A DNA stretch of 64,000 bases, from contig NC_135566.1 in NCBI RefSeq assembly GCF_964340395.1, positions 17,815,001 through 17,879,000 of the forward strand. Reading direction: 5' to 3'. Numbering within the stretch: position 1 is the stretch's first letter; every line of letters starts with the position of its first letter. The position numbers and the translations under genes were made by a program. The stretch comes from Glandiceps talaboti. Its lineage: Eukaryota; Hemichordata; Enteropneusta; Spengelidae. The notes under the pieces were generated by a model. The model had not been told where the DNA came from. It did not search any database and saw nothing but the letters and a program-made list of their open reading frames with translations. Positions 36,600-49,349 of this stretch are shown piece after piece.

Positions 36600-36765
36600 A
36601 GGCTCAGGAGAAAATTGTTGTCACGGGAAAAACGAATTGGGGCGTGCGTGAAAATTCGGGTTGTCTGAAAGGGGCCCGGAGTCACGTATACATATTTTGC
36701 TCATGAGTTGAACCAAATTTAACTCCAGGAGCAGACGTTTAACAAGCGTATTTTTAAAAGGGTGA
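36600..36765 (+). repeat. dispersed repeat, first of two direct copies
   Basis: Shares with 41940-42085 the ordered blocks GGTTGTCTGAAAGGGGCC-like, TTTTGCTCATGA, TTGAACCAAA and AGGAGCAG. No coding function visible. Confidence 0.6.
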
Positions 36766-37306
36766 CTGGCAGAGAATGTGTGTCTCTTGAAGGGTAGACA
36801 ATATACTCGCGATAGACTATGGGTTTCGGGCCACTATGTCAGACGTGGTCTTGGAGGAGTCAGTACAATTCCTCCAAGAGTGGTAAGAGGCCAAGCCTGA
36901 AATAGACGGGTTTGCAAGTAGAAGTTTACATGCCTTGTCTGTGGTTTACATTGTGCATGCAAAACATCTCACAAAACCGGCCATAACTAAAGCGGCATAT
37001 CAGTAAATATGAAAAACGTGATCTTGGTAATTTGGATACCAGTTCTGAACATATTCTCTGGGTACATATGAAAATAGGTTAAAATGAACATCGAGATAGC
37101 TGCCTATTTCCCATTGTTTATAAATCGTCAAGAGGTTAAGCTATTCCACTCAGATGAACCACTCTTTGTCACTTTATAATCTGGCATTATACATGGGATA
37201 ATTTCCAAAATGTACATGTTTTATCATTTCATTTTGGACTTTATAGAAGTTGATGACTAAAATTACCTTACCCTCGATGAAAGTTATGAATGCGACTAGG
37301 TTTTAC

Positions 37307-37329
37307 CATAGACAGGGTGGAGGGTCTAT
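37307..37329. mobile_element. 23 bp palindrome with perfect 8 bp TSD
   Basis: CATAGAC..GTCTAT around a 10 bp loop, only 23 bp in all. Flanked by GGTTTTAC on both sides (37299-37306 and 37330-37337). It is the shortest member of the CATAGAC family in this window. Confidence 0.7.
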
Positions 37330-37744
37330 GGTTTTACCTACTAGAATTAGTTGCGACAAGATTGTAAATGCACATGGGCGAGTTTTGCCAGATTGCTTTA
37401 TTTCAAGTGATTTGAAAATTGTGAATGGCGGACTTGTCGAGTTGTCGAATTGTCGAGTACTACCGTGGTGGCACTAGTCGTTCCTCACTGGAACGGCAAG
37501 TGCCACCTTCCGGCGATATTTATTGTCTTTGAACCTTTCTCAACTAATAAATCACACATAACTCCCCAAACACTTCCATTCTAGAAATCCGGTGCCGACC
37601 CTAAACCTTTTAAATAAAGAAGAAAAATCAGTAAAATCGCGAAAATTGTGAGTGAAGTCTTGCCAGAAATGGTCATCAACTTAAAAAAGACAATAAAAAA
37701 CGCTGTTCTTCCAATCTGGAATGCAGAGCAGATGTCTTTGAAAT

Positions 37745-39085
37745 AGAATTATTTAGTTTGGTTTAAAATTTAGTTGAAGTGGGCACAAAACTTGATTTGG
37801 TTCTGACTGTTCTGAATTTAGGGACATGAAATCGTCTCCCTGATGGCAGGAGTTCAAAGTGTTGGGACATAATGTGGCCTTTGTCATTTACCATTTTCCC
37901 AGCTTTGTTTTGTACACGAGATGTAAACATTTCATTCAAATTAGTCTGCTTTTCACTCAATACTTTACTAAACACATTTACAATTTTGTTCAAGACACTC
38001 TTGTAGCTAGTCCCTAGACTACCAAACCAGCACAAAAAAAGAAAATGTTAAACCGACTCAAAAATCCGATAGAATGTCTGTATTACCTTGGCATTTACAA
38101 AATTTTAGGCCCCTCAATTGTTGTAGACAGTAAACTCTAGATTGACATTTCTTGTTAATGAAATCTGTGTCAAGACTGTTCATATATATAGTCACCTGTT
38201 CAACTTTAACATTGTCAATAAAAAGGTCGGGCACTACTTTAGGGTTCTTCCTGAAGTCGACCTTTCGTCCAAGTAGTTTTCACCAAGTAACAAACCTATC
38301 AACTTCATCCAAATAAGTACGGTCAGAATTTGACAGGTCAACTAATGCAGAGTTATCGGAATATTTGATAAGTGGATTTGTATCGGTACCTGATGAGCAG
38401 TCATTTGTGTAAAGTGTAAATAGTTTGTGTGAGAGTATCGTGCTCTGTGGGGCACCCCTAAATGTTGAATGGAAGGCTGAATTAAATTTTTGGTAGCGAA
38501 CAAACTGGGAAAGGTTGACAAGAAAATCCATTATCCAGAGGATGAGTTTGGGGTTAACGTTTAAATAACTAAGTTTATGAGCCATCATGTTTGGTTGACG
38601 TCTGTTAACGACTGATGAAAAATCAATAACCAATAGTCTTACAAATGAACTTGGTTTTTCAAGATGTGTATACGCATCGTGAAGTAATGTGAGAGTTGCA
38701 TTATCAGTACCTCTATTACTTTAATATGTAAATTGGTATGGGTCAAGGTGTGAATGTTTTTGTGGGTTTTGACAAAGTAAAATACGCTCGAAGCATTTCA
38801 TCACAATGGAAGTCAGTGCTACAGGACGATGCCTTGGAAGTTTTTAGGGACCGGACAGATGGTAGATGTTTTCCAAATGGTTGATATCGTATGATCATTG
38901 TACGACCAATTGAACAATCTACTGGAAACACTAGCTAACTGCGATGCATAGACATTCAGTAACCTACCACATATGTTATCAGGACCCATAGCTTTCCTTA
39001 TATTTAGTTTCTTAAAAATAGACAACTCGTTTATCACTGATTTCAAATTAACTCTTCTTTTCTTCTTATTTACTCTCAAGATCTA
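37745..39085 (-). pseudogene. decayed non-LTR retrotransposon (CR1/Jockey-like) reverse transcriptase and C-terminus
   Basis: In several frames on the minus strand, in family order: RKAMGPDNICGRLL (38.9-39.1 kb), an IWKTSTICPVPK block, RPVALTSIVMKCFE, LLVIDFSS (near 38.63 kb), GAPQSTILS, and the catalytic strand KYSDNSALVDL in place of the usual YADD. Then come CWFG near 38.03 kb and a FELLPSGRR C-terminal motif. At least two frame breaks occur, and the second catalytic Asp is replaced by Asn, so it is inactive. The endonuclease and 5' part are missing. Confidence 0.85.
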
Positions 39086-39225
39086 ACCCGATGTTATCTA
39101 TTTCCTTTCCAAAATCGTGAATATCAAAGCGACAGTACATTACAACTTCGCCTCGCCACCACCCTGTGTTGCTTGGCAAGGTGGTAAATAAAACAAGTTT
39201 GCCTTTGGGATTATATTAACTGGGA

Positions 39226-39600
39226 TTATCGACACTGAATAATCCGGTCAATCATGGCACTGCGCTCATTGTATGTCACGGCGTAGAAGTATAAACGACG
39301 TTCATACTTCCATGACCATAGTTTCTGCGACCTGTCATTTGTTTGACCATAGACACTCCACCTTTGTGGAGGGTCCATGGTTTGATAGGATGCGTTAATT
39401 GTGGTAAACTTGTTTGGCAAATCGATCTGACGCAATATAGCTTGTGACCGTGGCATGCATAGCTTGGGTCAAAATCTATATCACCGTTAAAGTATAAATA
39501 ACGTTTAAACTTCCACGATAACACATACCCTTGAGAAATTATACTGACAGTATAATTACTCCAAGCACAGACTATTCTCGTGTCAAGCCCCGACACGAAC
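39226..39600 (-). pseudogene. RCC1-like repeat fragment, frameshifted and interrupted
   Basis: On the minus strand, RIVCAWSNYTVSIISQGYVLSW fits the RCC1 beta-propeller blade pattern (I.CGWSHT..L...G.VYSWG) in order and spacing. After one frame change there is LPNKFTTINASYQT followed by KLWSWKYERRLY, the next blade. Between the two halves of the second blade sits the palindrome 39348-39378, which adds 39 nt and keeps the frame. Canonical Gly residues after W are replaced by Lys and no other blades are visible. Most likely a dead gene fragment; assignment rests on pattern only. Confidence 0.35.
39348..39378. mobile_element. ultra-short palindrome, CATAGAC family, inside RCC1-like fragment
   Basis: 31 bp: CATAGACACTCCAC..GTGGAGGGTCCAT. 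Flanks TGTTTGAC and GGTTTGAT agree at 6 of 8. Confidence 0.6.
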
Positions 39601-39778
39601 TTGTTTTTCCTTGAAGAGTATATCTCGTGAGACCTATGGAAATTATCAAAATCTATATTGTAGTTGAAAAGAGCAAGAATGAAAAGAGGGGAAATTTAAG
39701 GGACATCATTTCTATATACACGTGTATTGTGCAAAGAACCCTATATCTTTGACCGCGTTGCCGTCAACCGAGCAATGG

Positions 39779-39873
<95 letters not shown>
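39779..39873. repeat. (AT)n microsatellite, ~95 bp
   Basis: Uninterrupted alternating AT. Confidence 0.97.
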
Positions 39874-39875
<2 letters not shown>

Positions 39876-40889
39876 AGTCATAAACTGAAGGAAAAGTGCT
39901 CAATACTGAGAAGTAGAGCTGTATTTACACAAAGTACACAAGTTATGGCACGGAGGCCGTTACTCAGAGTTTCACGCTTGAATGCGATCTTCAGACGACT
40001 AAATAACGGAAATTCAAGTGATAGAATTCGAACTCACAGAAGAACTGGTACCCGGATGTGATGCGCGTTGTTGAGTGACATGGTGGAATGATAGAATGTA
40101 TTTGTTTTCGTGGACGATTTAGTGGAATTAACCTCTAAAAAAAAACATGAATCATGGTCTGAGTACTTCACAAATGTATTCAATGCTCAAGTCCAAAGTG
40201 ATGAAAGTTTCTCGATTTCCATGATCTTATCAGATCCGCCTTGATAGACATAAATTCAGGCATTAATGGTGAGATTAATATCCGACTGTAGTCTTTTGGA
40301 CAAGGTAATTACTTTGATAGTCTAGTTCCTATACTGTATCATTGCCATTTACACCTCCACTCACAGTATAGTCAGAGTCGTTACTCTAGAAGTCTTGAAA
40401 TGCATGAGATGCAATTTAAAATTCATTTACAGCCACCCACGCAGTCATTAACATCATGTCTTTGTTAATAAATCACAAAACTCTAACCAATAACACAGTC
40501 CCTCATAAAGTTAGTGTTTATTGGGACAGTAATGTTCAAATGTGGTACATTTGTCAGCTCATGATGCTACTTATATACTGTTTACATCACCAAAACATTT
40601 AGGTTTCACTGATTGGGTGAACAACTTTTTGTGCTATTTGAGGGGCTTTTGGCTAGACGTGGTTTAGTTAGAAACCATATTGGCATCCAGACTATTACTT
40701 TGAAGGAGATCATTGAAGAACAATAAAATAAAACTCAAGGTGTGGATATGGGATCAGTGTGGCATTCTACATAGACATTCTCCAACAATTCTTGTAGACA
40801 TGTTATGTAACCATTTTTCTTCACGAAAGGCATGTTCCCACAGGAATCAATGGGGTAGGGGTTTCTAACATTGTCTTTTGAAAGTAAAT
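39874..40889. other. interior of the giant element, nothing recognised
   Basis: No supported gene. 40320-40700 shares blocks with 33370-33510 (CCATTTACACCTCCACTCAC and GGTTTAGTTAGA), so part of it is a dispersed repeat. Confidence 0.4.
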
Positions 40890-41255
40890 TACATGTATGT
40901 CAAAACTAAAATTATTGTATTTACTAAGAGATGAAATTCTTAAGAAAATTGAAAAGTGGTTATTGGTGGTCATAAACTCGACGTTGTTCGCTTTTTATGA
41001 ATATCTAGGCGTGATTATGTCAAGCAGTGGTCTATGGTATTTAGCGCTTGCAGCTCAAGCGAGTAAAGCAATGATTGCGGTCATGAGTCAACTTGCAAAA
41101 CTTGGGACCTCCTAGTCAAAACTAAATTTAAAAGTTTTTGACTGTAAACTATTACCGATATTAAATTATACGGTGGAGATTTGGGGTTTTAATACGTCTA
41201 CTGAAACTGAACGTGTTCAAAGTAAATTTCAGTGTTATATTTTGAGTCGTATATA
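40890..41255 (+). pseudogene. second LINE remnant, reverse transcriptase C-terminal region
   Basis: Plus-strand pieces in family order: VKTKIIVFTKR (first frame), then YEYLGVIMSSSGLW with an ASKAM helix, then a stop, then LPILNYTVEIWGF followed by TERVQSKF. This is the order found after the catalytic block of non-LTR reverse transcriptases (K.Y.YLG.....G, then P.L.YG.E.WG). A frameshift and an in-frame stop show it is dead. It differs in strand and family details from the fragment at 37.7-39.1 kb. Confidence 0.75.
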
Positions 41256-41432
41256 AACATATATATGTAGTCTTTGAGTATGGGAGCTACAAAAATGCTT
41301 GACAAGTGTTCATTACGGGAAGTAGGCTGAAATGTTTTGAGATTGCTGAACGAGAGCTGCAAAAATTTAACCTCAGACCACTTCTCCTCAGCCCTGGTTC
41401 AAGTCCTTAGGTCATAGTGGTGTAAACTACAT

Positions 41433-41464
41433 CTCAGACCACAATGACAATGTAGTGACCTGAG
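41433..41464. mobile_element. ultra-short palindrome, CTCAGACCAC family, 7 bp TSD
   Basis: 32 bp: arms CTCAGACCAC / GTGACCTGAG (8 of 10 paired). ACTACAT lies directly on both sides (41426-41432 and 41465-41471). Confidence 0.65.
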
Positions 41465-41750
41465 ACTACATGTACATGTAGGCCCTACCTACTGGTATAT
41501 TATGTAACTGCACTTGATGCCAGTGTGATTTCTAACTAAACTGTGTTATTGAAAGAACCGGTGTGACGTGATCTGTTTTCTTTGTACCTGACACAATCCT
41601 AGCTGCTGTATTTTGGGCACGTTGAAGAGGGACAATGTTTTTAGCTGGCAGCCCATACAGAAGGGCCATTCAGTAGTCGGGTTTCGATGATATAAGTGCA
41701 TGACCAAGGTTCTGACAAACTCCGTTTGTAAGATACTGGCGTATGCGACC

Positions 41751-41784
41751 ATAGACAGTGGAGGGGCCCCCTCCACTGTCAATG
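41751..41784. mobile_element. ultra-short palindrome, ATAGACAGTGGAGGGG, perfect 8 bp TSD
   Basis: 34 bp: ATAGACAGTGGAGGGG paired with CCCCTCCACTGTC. ATGCGACC lies directly on both sides (41743-41750 and 41785-41792). A degraded relative ending TATTGTCTATGG lies near 41870-41891. Confidence 0.75.
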
Positions 41785-41939
41785 ATGCGACCTATTGTTC
41801 GGAGGTGAAAAAGAACTGATCTACATGTCAACGAGATGTGCTTCTTGAGGTTATAACGGTCATCAATTGTATCTCTCTCTATTGTCTATGGTAATACCGA
41901 GCTCGGAATAATCTTGAAATTATGCTGGAGTCAGAATTT

Positions 41940-42085
41940 ACGGGGGGGGGGGCATGAACAAAATTGAGGTTCAAAGGGAGGGGGGCATGACAATTGTGAT
42001 GGTCTGAAAGGGCCCCCGAATATTCTGCTCATGATTTGAACCAAAATTAAACCTCAGGAGCAGTTGTTTACCAAGTAAATTTACA
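41940..42085 (+). repeat. dispersed repeat, second direct copy
   Basis: Same family as 36600-36765 (GGTCTGAAAGGGCCC, TCTGCTCATGA, TTGAACCAAAA, AGGAGCAG), with a 10 G run at its left end. Confidence 0.6.
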
Positions 42086-42101
42086 TTTGTGTAAGTGTAT
42101 G

Positions 42102-42137
<36 letters not shown>
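42102..42137. repeat. (CT)n microsatellite, short
   Basis: About 17 CT units. Confidence 0.95.
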
Positions 42138-42439
42138 AATAATTGCCTACTGTGGGAGGGGGACACACCCTCCCCACTAGTTATCGAAGGGGGGTGCCGT
42201 TTCTGTCAAGAAATAGGATTCAAAAAGAAAACTCTGCTGGTTAAGTTTTTCCAAGTACAGGTTACAGCCCAATGAGCCCACATCCATTTGTAAAGAAATC
42301 TCTATGTCTGATATGTATGGACACTGAAGTTGATTTCCACTGTTAGTTTACAGTGTGTCATATAGTGTACCATACTGTACTTCTCTGACGTGTATGGGGA
42401 GGGGGTAATGTATAATTGGATATTAAAATATGTGCAGCC

Positions 42440-42459
42440 GGGGGGGGGGGGGGGGGGGG
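42440..42459 (+). repeat. poly(G) run
   Basis: About 20 consecutive G. Confidence 0.9.
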
Positions 42460-42752
42460 AAGGTATGTATGGACGTCGCCATCTTTCAAGCGCTAAATTA
42501 CCTGTTAATCGAGATTTGTTTCAAAATATTAGCATGGTTGATAATATATGTGAAAGGGGTAAACTAAGAATGGTTTCTGGGATCGCCTAAGTCAACACAA
42601 CATATATTGTGGATGGACTGAGATATTCGATTACGATTCACATCGTCCGATTTCCAATCGTCCCAATATTCATATTAACATTCTTTATCGTTTCAAAATC
42701 ACAAAAATGCATATGTCGTGGTGGGGTGAGTACCGACTCTAGTTTGGTCGCC

Positions 42753-44500
<1,748 letters not shown>

Positions 44501-44508
44501 GGGCAAAG

Positions 44509-44920
44509 TCAGTGCTCCTTACAGCAGTTTGTTTTTCCCGCATATGCATACATTACCCATAATCCTTTTAAGTATTCTGCAGATATCTGTGCAATGTGCA
44601 CACATGACTCATGAAAATCTGGAATGCACTGATCGAAGCCAATACGACTAATACCATAAACAAGGTAACCCATTCCATGCCTATTTGTACCCATCGTACA
44701 TCTAGATTTCAATCCGATCAAAACGATTACTATAAAAAAGGCCAAAAAGGAGCGAATTGTTTCTGCGCGTCGATCTTTTTTTCGTGTTTGTCCAGCCCAT
44801 GCAGTCTGCAGATCCATTGGGAAACAGAAAAATAACCCCCCTACTTCAGTGAAGACAACTAGTACTGCAGAGCCAATCACGAACAAACAAATGACATCTG
44901 CCACCACATACACACTTGCT
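44509..44920 (-). CDS. candidate 3' exon of a multi-pass membrane protein
   Basis: An acceptor-like TATACTTTAG precedes a 137-codon open frame that ends in a stop at 44509. Two hydrophobic segments (VICLFVIGSAVLVVF and SFLAFFIVIVLIGL) flank a basic loop (GQTRKKDRR), the usual pattern of a cytosolic loop between two membrane helices. The tail has paired cysteines. The length of the open frame in AT-rich DNA, together with the acceptor, supports coding. I recognise no family and no canonical poly(A) hexamer follows closely. Confidence 0.33.
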
Positions 44921-46482
44921 CTAAAGTATAAATAAAACGAACAGTGACCATAAATAATAGGTGACAGGTACCTCCATTGCTAACATATTGCATGTATTGT
45001 CAAATCTTATTCTGTTGCATCTTTGTTAATGTATACTAATATTCGATATTCTCATGTCGAAAGTTGCACAAGGTATACATTTTATATGTTTCAAACATAT
45101 ACATTGTGCGATATGCATAATAGGGGACAATTACTGGTCGAACTAGAATTTTTTCTTATAAACTTCACCAAGATAACCAGACCCAAACAAATGTATGAAC
45201 TTAAGTTGTTCTGAATGAACTATTATCGAGGGAACGTATAGAGATTGGAGAGATATATTCGTGTAATGAGTAATCTTGGTATGATGCGAACACAGAACAT
45301 TGTGATAAATCAATCTGTATATTATCTCGTGTCTTCGAAAGTGATCGAGAGAGTGACGCTAAAATAAAATTCACAGCTTCACCTGAGAAGCACGCGCGTT
45401 TAAAGTGTTAACCAATCACAACCAAACAAAGTAGTTTGACATGAATGGATCACAAAAGGCTTCTATAGCAGGCCTATGTCATTCGAAAAGAACTATACAT
45501 TTCTTTTGTACCATACACTCTCAAACAGAGTGAGTAGAGTAAATAGAGATTGAATGAATGATTTACATGGTATATAGCTTGCATTGTACAGTTATACTAT
45601 TAAAACAGGAGTTATGAGTATACCACATTGAAATAAAACAAGAGAATAAGAGATGAGGGCCCTCAGAATCGTCAAGTAGAGTGATATAACAGTTACATGG
45701 ATGCCGGACATGTACCCATAGGTACGGGGCCCGGGGGGGGGGGGGGTTCTGCATGCCGAACGTCATTAAGTATTTCCTTTACTTTGGTGCTCATGATCGT
45801 AATTTGGATGATGCCCAAGATATTTGAGGCGTGAATACCTGTTGTTCTTCTAAAGGCTTGTTTATTGCTGTGAAGATCACACCCTAACACTTAATTGTTC
45901 TATAAACGACACATGGACAAGAATACTATTCCCATAGAGGTTAGTCTAGTTAATTCCTGATGGACCGTATTTCGTTCAGCGTTACGTTGTACATAACACG
46001 GTCCGTCAGAAACTATAGACGACATGGATGACATGGGTAGATACTGCCATAATATTCCCAATAGTCACTCAACTCAATTTTACTTAGCTAGAAATAATGT
46101 CCACAGACTCAAATCTGTCAGCACGTCTCTACTGTGAGTTTGTTGACGCTATTGGCCGGTCAGGTTTGTTAAGAAGCTCCATACACTAGCAATATTTGTG
46201 GCCCAATTTTAAACTATTATTGGAAACGATTGTCATGTCATCTAAATCTGTATTACTATGCATCAAACGCGTAGAAATGTGAAACACGTTTAGTGGTGGT
46301 GGTATGTAGTGCATAATGAAAAGGCGTACTACGAACATTTATTTCAAAATGAGCCCTGTGATATTACAATCTACGTACGTCCTAACCATGTAGTTCATAT
46401 CATAAGCCTGCTTATATACATACATATATGTATCGAATACACTAGCTACAGGTATAGCGTTTATGTACGTATTGATTGCAAG
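44921..46482. other. interior of the giant element, right side, nothing recognised
   Basis: There is an imperfect palindrome at 45958-46011 (CTGATGGACCGT / ACGGTCCGTCAG) without matching flanks, and a poly(G) run near 45731. No gene. Confidence 0.4.
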
Positions 46483-46741
46483 CACGGTAGATTTGAATAT
46501 TCATTTGTTTACTGCCCGGTTATCGGGGTGAACTCATGAATATATTCTGAACTAAATGCAAATGTATTCAAATCACTTCCGACTCGCAATCTGAACTATT
46601 TTTCAGATCGAGTATAATCCGATTAGACAGGCGCTAATGGGAAAGTACAGAAACGTCCACCTCATCAGCATAAAAGTACAGAATTGAACTCAATCTGAAC
46701 TATAGTACGGAAAATGACGTATTCTGTACTAAAATCTCTAC

Positions 46742-48125
46742 TAGTGTAGTCAAGTCAAAGATGAGACAGGCCTCTACGCTGGCAAATACAAACAACAACG
46801 AATATTACCAAGTGTGACATAACACTTTTGTGACGGCAGTAACAATTTTTAGTGTACTGACTCGTATATGTGATAAATATAGATGGATTGTGATATGCTT
46901 GTATCAGTGAGCATTGGAAATGCTCCAAAGCTTAGTTTAAAAGATTCAGTATTGTCTGTGAAACTTGCTGATTAGGCAAGTGATAGCCATGTTCCCTTTT
47001 CTCACGATCCATTCTAATATTAAAGCGGCTTTTTACAATAAGGTTATATCTCTCAATGACCAAAAATAAATTCCTTCCCCTCATTATGAGCAGCAAAAAT
47101 AAGTTGACGCCACCCTCTCCTCATACCCCGGTCACATGACTGCTCCTCCCATCATTAAACTATATTAGATTAGATTAGATTAGATTAGATTAGATATAAC
47201 TTTATTACAACTATATAAATTGATAATTCGATTTCAGTATTTAACCATAATAAAGATATTAAGGAACACTACAATGAAATAGGCTAATGTTATAACTATA
47301 TGAGTAACATGATTACCCTAGATATCATTGGTTTAAAGGTTTAGTTTGTTATCATGACAGATTATTCAACAACATTTCATAGATAGATAGTCATTAAAGT
47401 GATGTTGCTATTTTTCATTAACTTATCAAGGCACCCGTCGAACCAGTAGAATGTGTATAAAGGTCAATAGATTAATTCACATAAATCAAACACAAGGTCA
47501 CAAAAACAACGATGGGACAGGCCACCACAAATGTTTACATATTACCTAGTGTGGCCTACAAGTGACAAAACAAAATGCAAATTTTTAACACAATTTAAAT
47601 TTTTGACACTTAACCATGCCACATCTACATCATCAAAAGTTTAATTTCAACAACCAAACATAAAATGTTTTCACTGTGACACCAAATATTTATTTCAAAC
47701 ATCACAAAAACTAAATCTGTGGACACACAAAACTAGTCATAAAACAACAGAAAACTCTATGTCACACAAACTAAATTTAGTCGATGTGCCAATGTCAGTT
47801 TAGAAACAACGCAGACTAAATATGTTGAGGCGCAAAAAAAAATGTGCCAAGGCAAAATTTAAAGAGGGAAAAAGTTGACAGTGATATCATCATTGATGAT
47901 TTTACCATCACTTCTCCGCGCGACTCCTTGACTGAAATGAGCAAAAGGAATTATGTAAATTAGTCGTAAACGACGGCCAACATTGGTTGTTGTTGCTGTG
48001 CATCGATCGACAAATTGGTTTGTGTTGTTTCTGAATTAAGTGTTGCATGTAAAGTGTATGTTTTGTTGCAGAAATAAAGTTTTGATGTAAATTTTGACAT
48101 TTTGAGATATGACGTTTTTTAACGT
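46742..48125 (+). repeat. tandem array unit 3, right part
   Basis: Resumes at GTAGTCAAGTCAAAG exactly where unit 3 was cut at 25046 and continues through spacer, centre and arm sequence. It lacks the ~30 bp duplication of units 1 and 2. The spacer's splice-donor-like GGTAAGTGATAG reads GGCAAGTGATAG here. It has a longer TTAGA run (near 47165). Confidence 0.8.
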
Positions 48126-48290
48126 TTAGCATCCTTCAAACTTATGTCACGTTACCATGGAAACTGCCTTCTGTGACTTTGTGCAAGAGAGTCCAGAGGG
48201 GCAACATCAGTTTTCTGAAGGCCCAGATATTACTCTAACCAAATATGATGTCAAAACTTTTACTTCAAACCGTGTAAGGTAACTCCTGTT
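48126..48290 (+). repeat. tandem array unit 4, truncated
   Basis: Starts at the same AGCATCCTTC boundary as the other units and ends abruptly after GGTAACTCCTGTT. Immediately beyond, 48364-48400 resembles the spacer again (CAGTGAGTATTAGTAATGCT), but is more diverged. Confidence 0.7.
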
Positions 48291-49280
48291 ACACACAAAC
48301 ACATTTCAACGCCTAATAGAAAACCTTCCCAACGGAAGGTAAAAACGAAAAAAGCCGCCTCATAAGCCTGCAACAGTGAGTATTAGTAATGCTCCCAAGT
48401 CATCATCAGATTTCATCATGTGTTTTCCATAACTAGCTTATTAATGTCTTGTAAAGTTTTGTAAGTTGATCATCTAACGCTGTAGCTTAACAACTATTTA
48501 TCTCCGTTGAAGTAAAGTATCTAAAAGAGAGGCACCGAGTATTGGTGTCGTTAATTTGGCTAAAGTTACAATAGTTACGTATTTTAACTGCTTACTTTCT
48601 GTCCACTCGTCACAGAAGGGATTCAATCTTCTTCAGCATCATGTATATTGCACGAAATATCTTTGTCTTCAAACGGAAATTCATCTGTGTTGTGTTTGGA
48701 ACAAAAGTTAAATTGAATATTACGAACTATCTTGTTTTAATAAGTAACCATGTCACGTGGAGACGATCACATGACCACGATGTTGATAAGGCCTAATAAA
48801 AAAACTGTGTGGTTTCGATTACGCTCAAATTTAAAATGGGTGGGGTAGGTAGATTTTTTAACTTTATTTTATTATATTCTTTTTTCTGTGTGAGTGTCTA
48901 GTTCAAGGTTTCCATTGTTTTTCCAAATGGTTTCTGTGTTGTTTATTTCTTCCAATTACCGACTAGAAGAACACTTTGATTTTGTCTTTTGGAGGTAGGA
49001 GGTGTCAAATTCGAATTACGACAACGGCGCAACTTTTGGCGCAGACTGAAACTCGCGCTCTTGTCAACATTCGAAAGAGAAACGAATCCGGAAGTGTTTT
49101 GAAGTTAAGTCAGTGTGGGTTTTTTGACGTGGGAAGGTAACATATTGACTGCTATAAAATTATAAAATCAAAGAAACACCATAACAAACTGATAACAGTA
49201 CTCTTCCAAAACGTATTCTGTAGTCGGCATTCTGCTCTCCCACGATGGTGTATACTTGTTTGGTTTCGCTAGGGGTCTAG
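48291..49280. other. non-coding stretch with a partial TIR-element copy
   Basis: 48787-49010 carries one end of the TAGGCCT family (GGCCTAATAAAAAAACTGTG, then GGGTGGGGTAGGTAGA). 49010-49140 is GC-richer and ends in a donor-like GGGAAGGTAACA, which could be a 5' leader exon, but nothing proves it. Confidence 0.35.
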
Positions 49281-49349
49281 TAGTCCTGCTTACATACTAT
49301 ACGGTGTAAGTCGTCCCTACCGAGCGAGTACCGTCTGCAAGCAGGACTA
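49281..49349. mobile_element. hAT-like MITE, TAGTCCTGCTT family, 69 bp, perfect 8 bp TSD
   Basis: Ends TAGTCCTGCTTACATAC and GCAAGCAGGACTA. GGGTCTAG lies directly on both sides (49273-49280 and 49350-49357). This is the shortest of three family members in the window. Confidence 0.85.

Noticed and set aside
36847-36880. Palindrome TTGGAGGA / TCCTCCAA as another mini-element
   Set aside because: Only five or six flanking bases agree with an offset, within chance expectation.
39712-39903. Frame with a long Tyr-Ile repeat
   Set aside because: Translation of the (AT)n microsatellite.
41390-41410. GGTTCAAGTCC, a perfect match to an RNA polymerase III B box, as in tRNA or a SINE
   Set aside because: No A box at the right distance, no cloverleaf and no related copies seen. 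Taken as chance.
45958-46011. Palindrome CTGATGGACCGT / ACGGTCCGTCAG as another mini-element
   Set aside because: Its flanks do not match, so nothing shows that it was inserted.
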